Below are positions 6,569 through 7,171 of a stretch of 7,171 nucleotides of DNA, piece by piece. The notes beneath the pieces were generated by a model. That model was given only the letters and a program-made list of their open reading frames with translations, had not been told where the DNA came from and did not search any database. The position numbers and the translations under genes are program-made. This stretch comes from Acidimicrobiales bacterium (GTDB lineage: Bacteria; Actinomycetota; Acidimicrobiia; Acidimicrobiales; SZUA-35). The DNA is taken from NCBI GenBank assembly GCA_013003325.1, contig JABDJU010000255.1, forward strand, positions 1-7,171, read 5' to 3'. How positions within the stretch are numbered: position 1 is the stretch's first letter; each line of letters starts with the position of its first letter.

Positions 6569-6612
6569 GTGTTCGCCCGACGATTTTTGGAGAGAAGGTG
6601 TTCGCCCGACGA
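6569..6612. repeat. Perfect 15-bp direct repeat upstream of leuS
   Basis: GTGTTCGCCCGACGA is present at 6569-6583 and 6598-6612, a 29-bp period, with unrelated bases between. The CGCCCG core recurs in poorer copies at 6522-6527 and 6624-6629, giving four cores in about 110 bp of non-coding DNA. A match this long in a 262-bp gap is unlikely by chance. It may be a regulator site or a small duplication; no known consensus fits. Confidence 0.6.
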
Positions 6613-6708
6613 CAGAACGAGGGCGCCCGACAGGTCGACGGAATTGGCGCAGGTCGGCGGTGGCTGGTGAGTACCCTTTTGGCTCTATGGCGTACGACCA
6701 TCACGTGA
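6598..6708 (+). CDS. Possible leucine-rich leader ORF overlapping the leuS start
   Basis: A GTG at 6598 has a good Shine-Dalgarno (GGAG at 6589-6592, 5-nt spacing) and opens a 36-codon frame that ends at TGA 6706-6708, 22 nt inside leuS in another frame. A shorter version starting at GTG 6667 would encode MSTLLALWRTTIT. The peptide has four Leu codons within eight (CTG, CTT, TTG, CTA), three of them low-GC codons expected to be rare in this genome. A leader that senses charged tRNA-Leu would fit the neighbouring gene. This is inference: the N-terminal half is Arg/Gly-rich like many spurious GC-rich frames, and no homologue is known to me. Confidence 0.3.
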   Translation: MFARRQNEGARQVDGIGAGRRWLVSTLLALWRTTIT

Positions 6709-7171
6709 TCGAACCGACCTGGCAGAAGCGCTGGGAAGACCAGGGTCTATATCGGTCGCGGGTCGATTGGGACCGACCCAAGCACTACGCCGTCACGATG
6801 CTCCCGTACCCGTCGGGCGACCTGCACATCGGCCACTGGTACGCCATGACCCCCAGCGATGCCCGGGCTCGCTACATGCGCATGAAGGGGTTCAACGTGT
6901 TGTTCCCCATGGGTTTCGACGCCTTTGGACTGCCGGCGGAGAATGCGGCGGTTCAGCGCGGAATCCATCCCGCCGAGTGGACCTGGAAAAACATCGAGCG
7001 GATGCGTGGTCAGCTGCGAAGCATGGGTGCCATGTTCGATTGGGAACGCGAGATGGTCAGCTGCGAGCCCGACTACTACAGGTGGACCGAATACGTCTTC
7101 AAGAAGATGTACGAGGCCGGCATCGCCTACCGAGGCGAGGCGATGGTCAACTGGTCGCCCGCCCTCAACAC
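6687..7171 (+). CDS. leuS: Leucyl-tRNA synthetase, N-terminal part (3' end missing)
   Basis: This cytoplasmic class I aminoacyl-tRNA synthetase charges tRNA-Leu with leucine. Only the first 161 codons are in the window; the full protein is usually over 800 residues. Visible are the start MAYDHHVIEPTWQKRWEDQG, the MLPYPSGDLHIGHW stretch holding the class I HIGH motif (residues 47-50), then GFNVLFPMGFDAFGLPAENAA (68-88), which is diagnostic of LeuRS rather than IleRS or ValRS, and NWSPALN at the right edge. The editing domain, KMSKS loop and anticodon-binding domain lie outside. The ATG at 6687 is the only sensible start, since residues 7-20 match the family's N-terminus. No good Shine-Dalgarno precedes it, so it may be leaderless or coupled to the short overlapping ORF. 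It diverges from the PspC gene. Confidence 0.96.
   Translation, partial: MAYDHHVIEPTWQKRWEDQGLYRSRVDWDRPKHYAVTMLPYPSGDLHIGHWYAMTPSDARARYMRMKGFNVLFPMGFDAFGLPAENAAVQRGIHPAEWTWKNIERMRGQLRSMGAMFDWEREMVSCEPDYYRWTEYVFKKMYEAGIAYRGEAMVNWSPALN

Noticed and set aside
6569..6629. A CRISPR-like array.
   Set aside because: There are only two perfect 15-bp copies with a 14-bp spacer, too short for CRISPR, and no cas gene is in view.
6425..6686. A T-box riboswitch upstream of leuS.
   Set aside because: There is no TGG-ACCGCGG-type antiterminator motif and no specifier stem-loop that I can draw. GGTGAGTACC only loosely resembles it.

Overview
The window is GC-rich bacterial chromosome, densely coding, with short gaps between genes. 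Everything visible fits an actinobacterium, and my best guess is the class Acidimicrobiia. That is an inference from a FadE-type acyl-CoA dehydrogenase, a lipoprotein with a long Thr-rich linker and a GerMN domain, a small PspC protein, and a leucyl-tRNA synthetase with a DLHIGHW-type first motif. There is no 16S rRNA or other decisive marker here. I see no transposase, integrase, CRISPR array, rRNA, tRNA or prophage gene.

Layout. (1) Bases 1-2752, plus strand: the 3' part of a choline-dehydrogenase-like GMC flavoprotein gene, cut by the left edge, then after 50 bp an acyl-CoA dehydrogenase gene. The 50-bp gap carries a perfect 11-bp direct repeat with a 20-bp period. (2) Bases 2730-6424, minus strand: four co-directional genes, read right to left as a PspC-domain membrane protein, a GerMN lipoprotein, a benzil/sepiapterin-reductase-like SDR, and a phytoene-desaturase/PYROXD2-like FAD oxidoreductase. 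Gaps are 56, 54 and 9 bp. The last gene overlaps the tail of the acyl-CoA dehydrogenase gene by 23 bp. (3) Bases 6425-6686: a 262-bp divergent intergenic region with several small repeats, a possible promoter for the PspC gene and a possible short leader ORF. (4) Bases 6687-7171, plus strand: the 5' end of leuS, cut by the right edge.

How the genes may work together. The plus-strand pair looks like a catabolic module, an FAD alcohol oxidation followed by acyl-CoA alpha,beta-desaturation, with unknown substrate. The SDR and PYROXD2-like genes are almost certainly co-transcribed and probably translationally coupled, so a two-step redox modification of a shared small molecule is plausible but unproven. 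The PspC and GerMN genes are envelope proteins that may share the same transcript.

I do not see a clear undescribed multi-gene system. The items most worth a second look are a leucine-codon-rich short ORF that overlaps the start of leuS and could be a leader peptide, a perfect 15-bp direct repeat upstream of leuS, and the uncharacterised C-terminal module of the GerMN lipoprotein.
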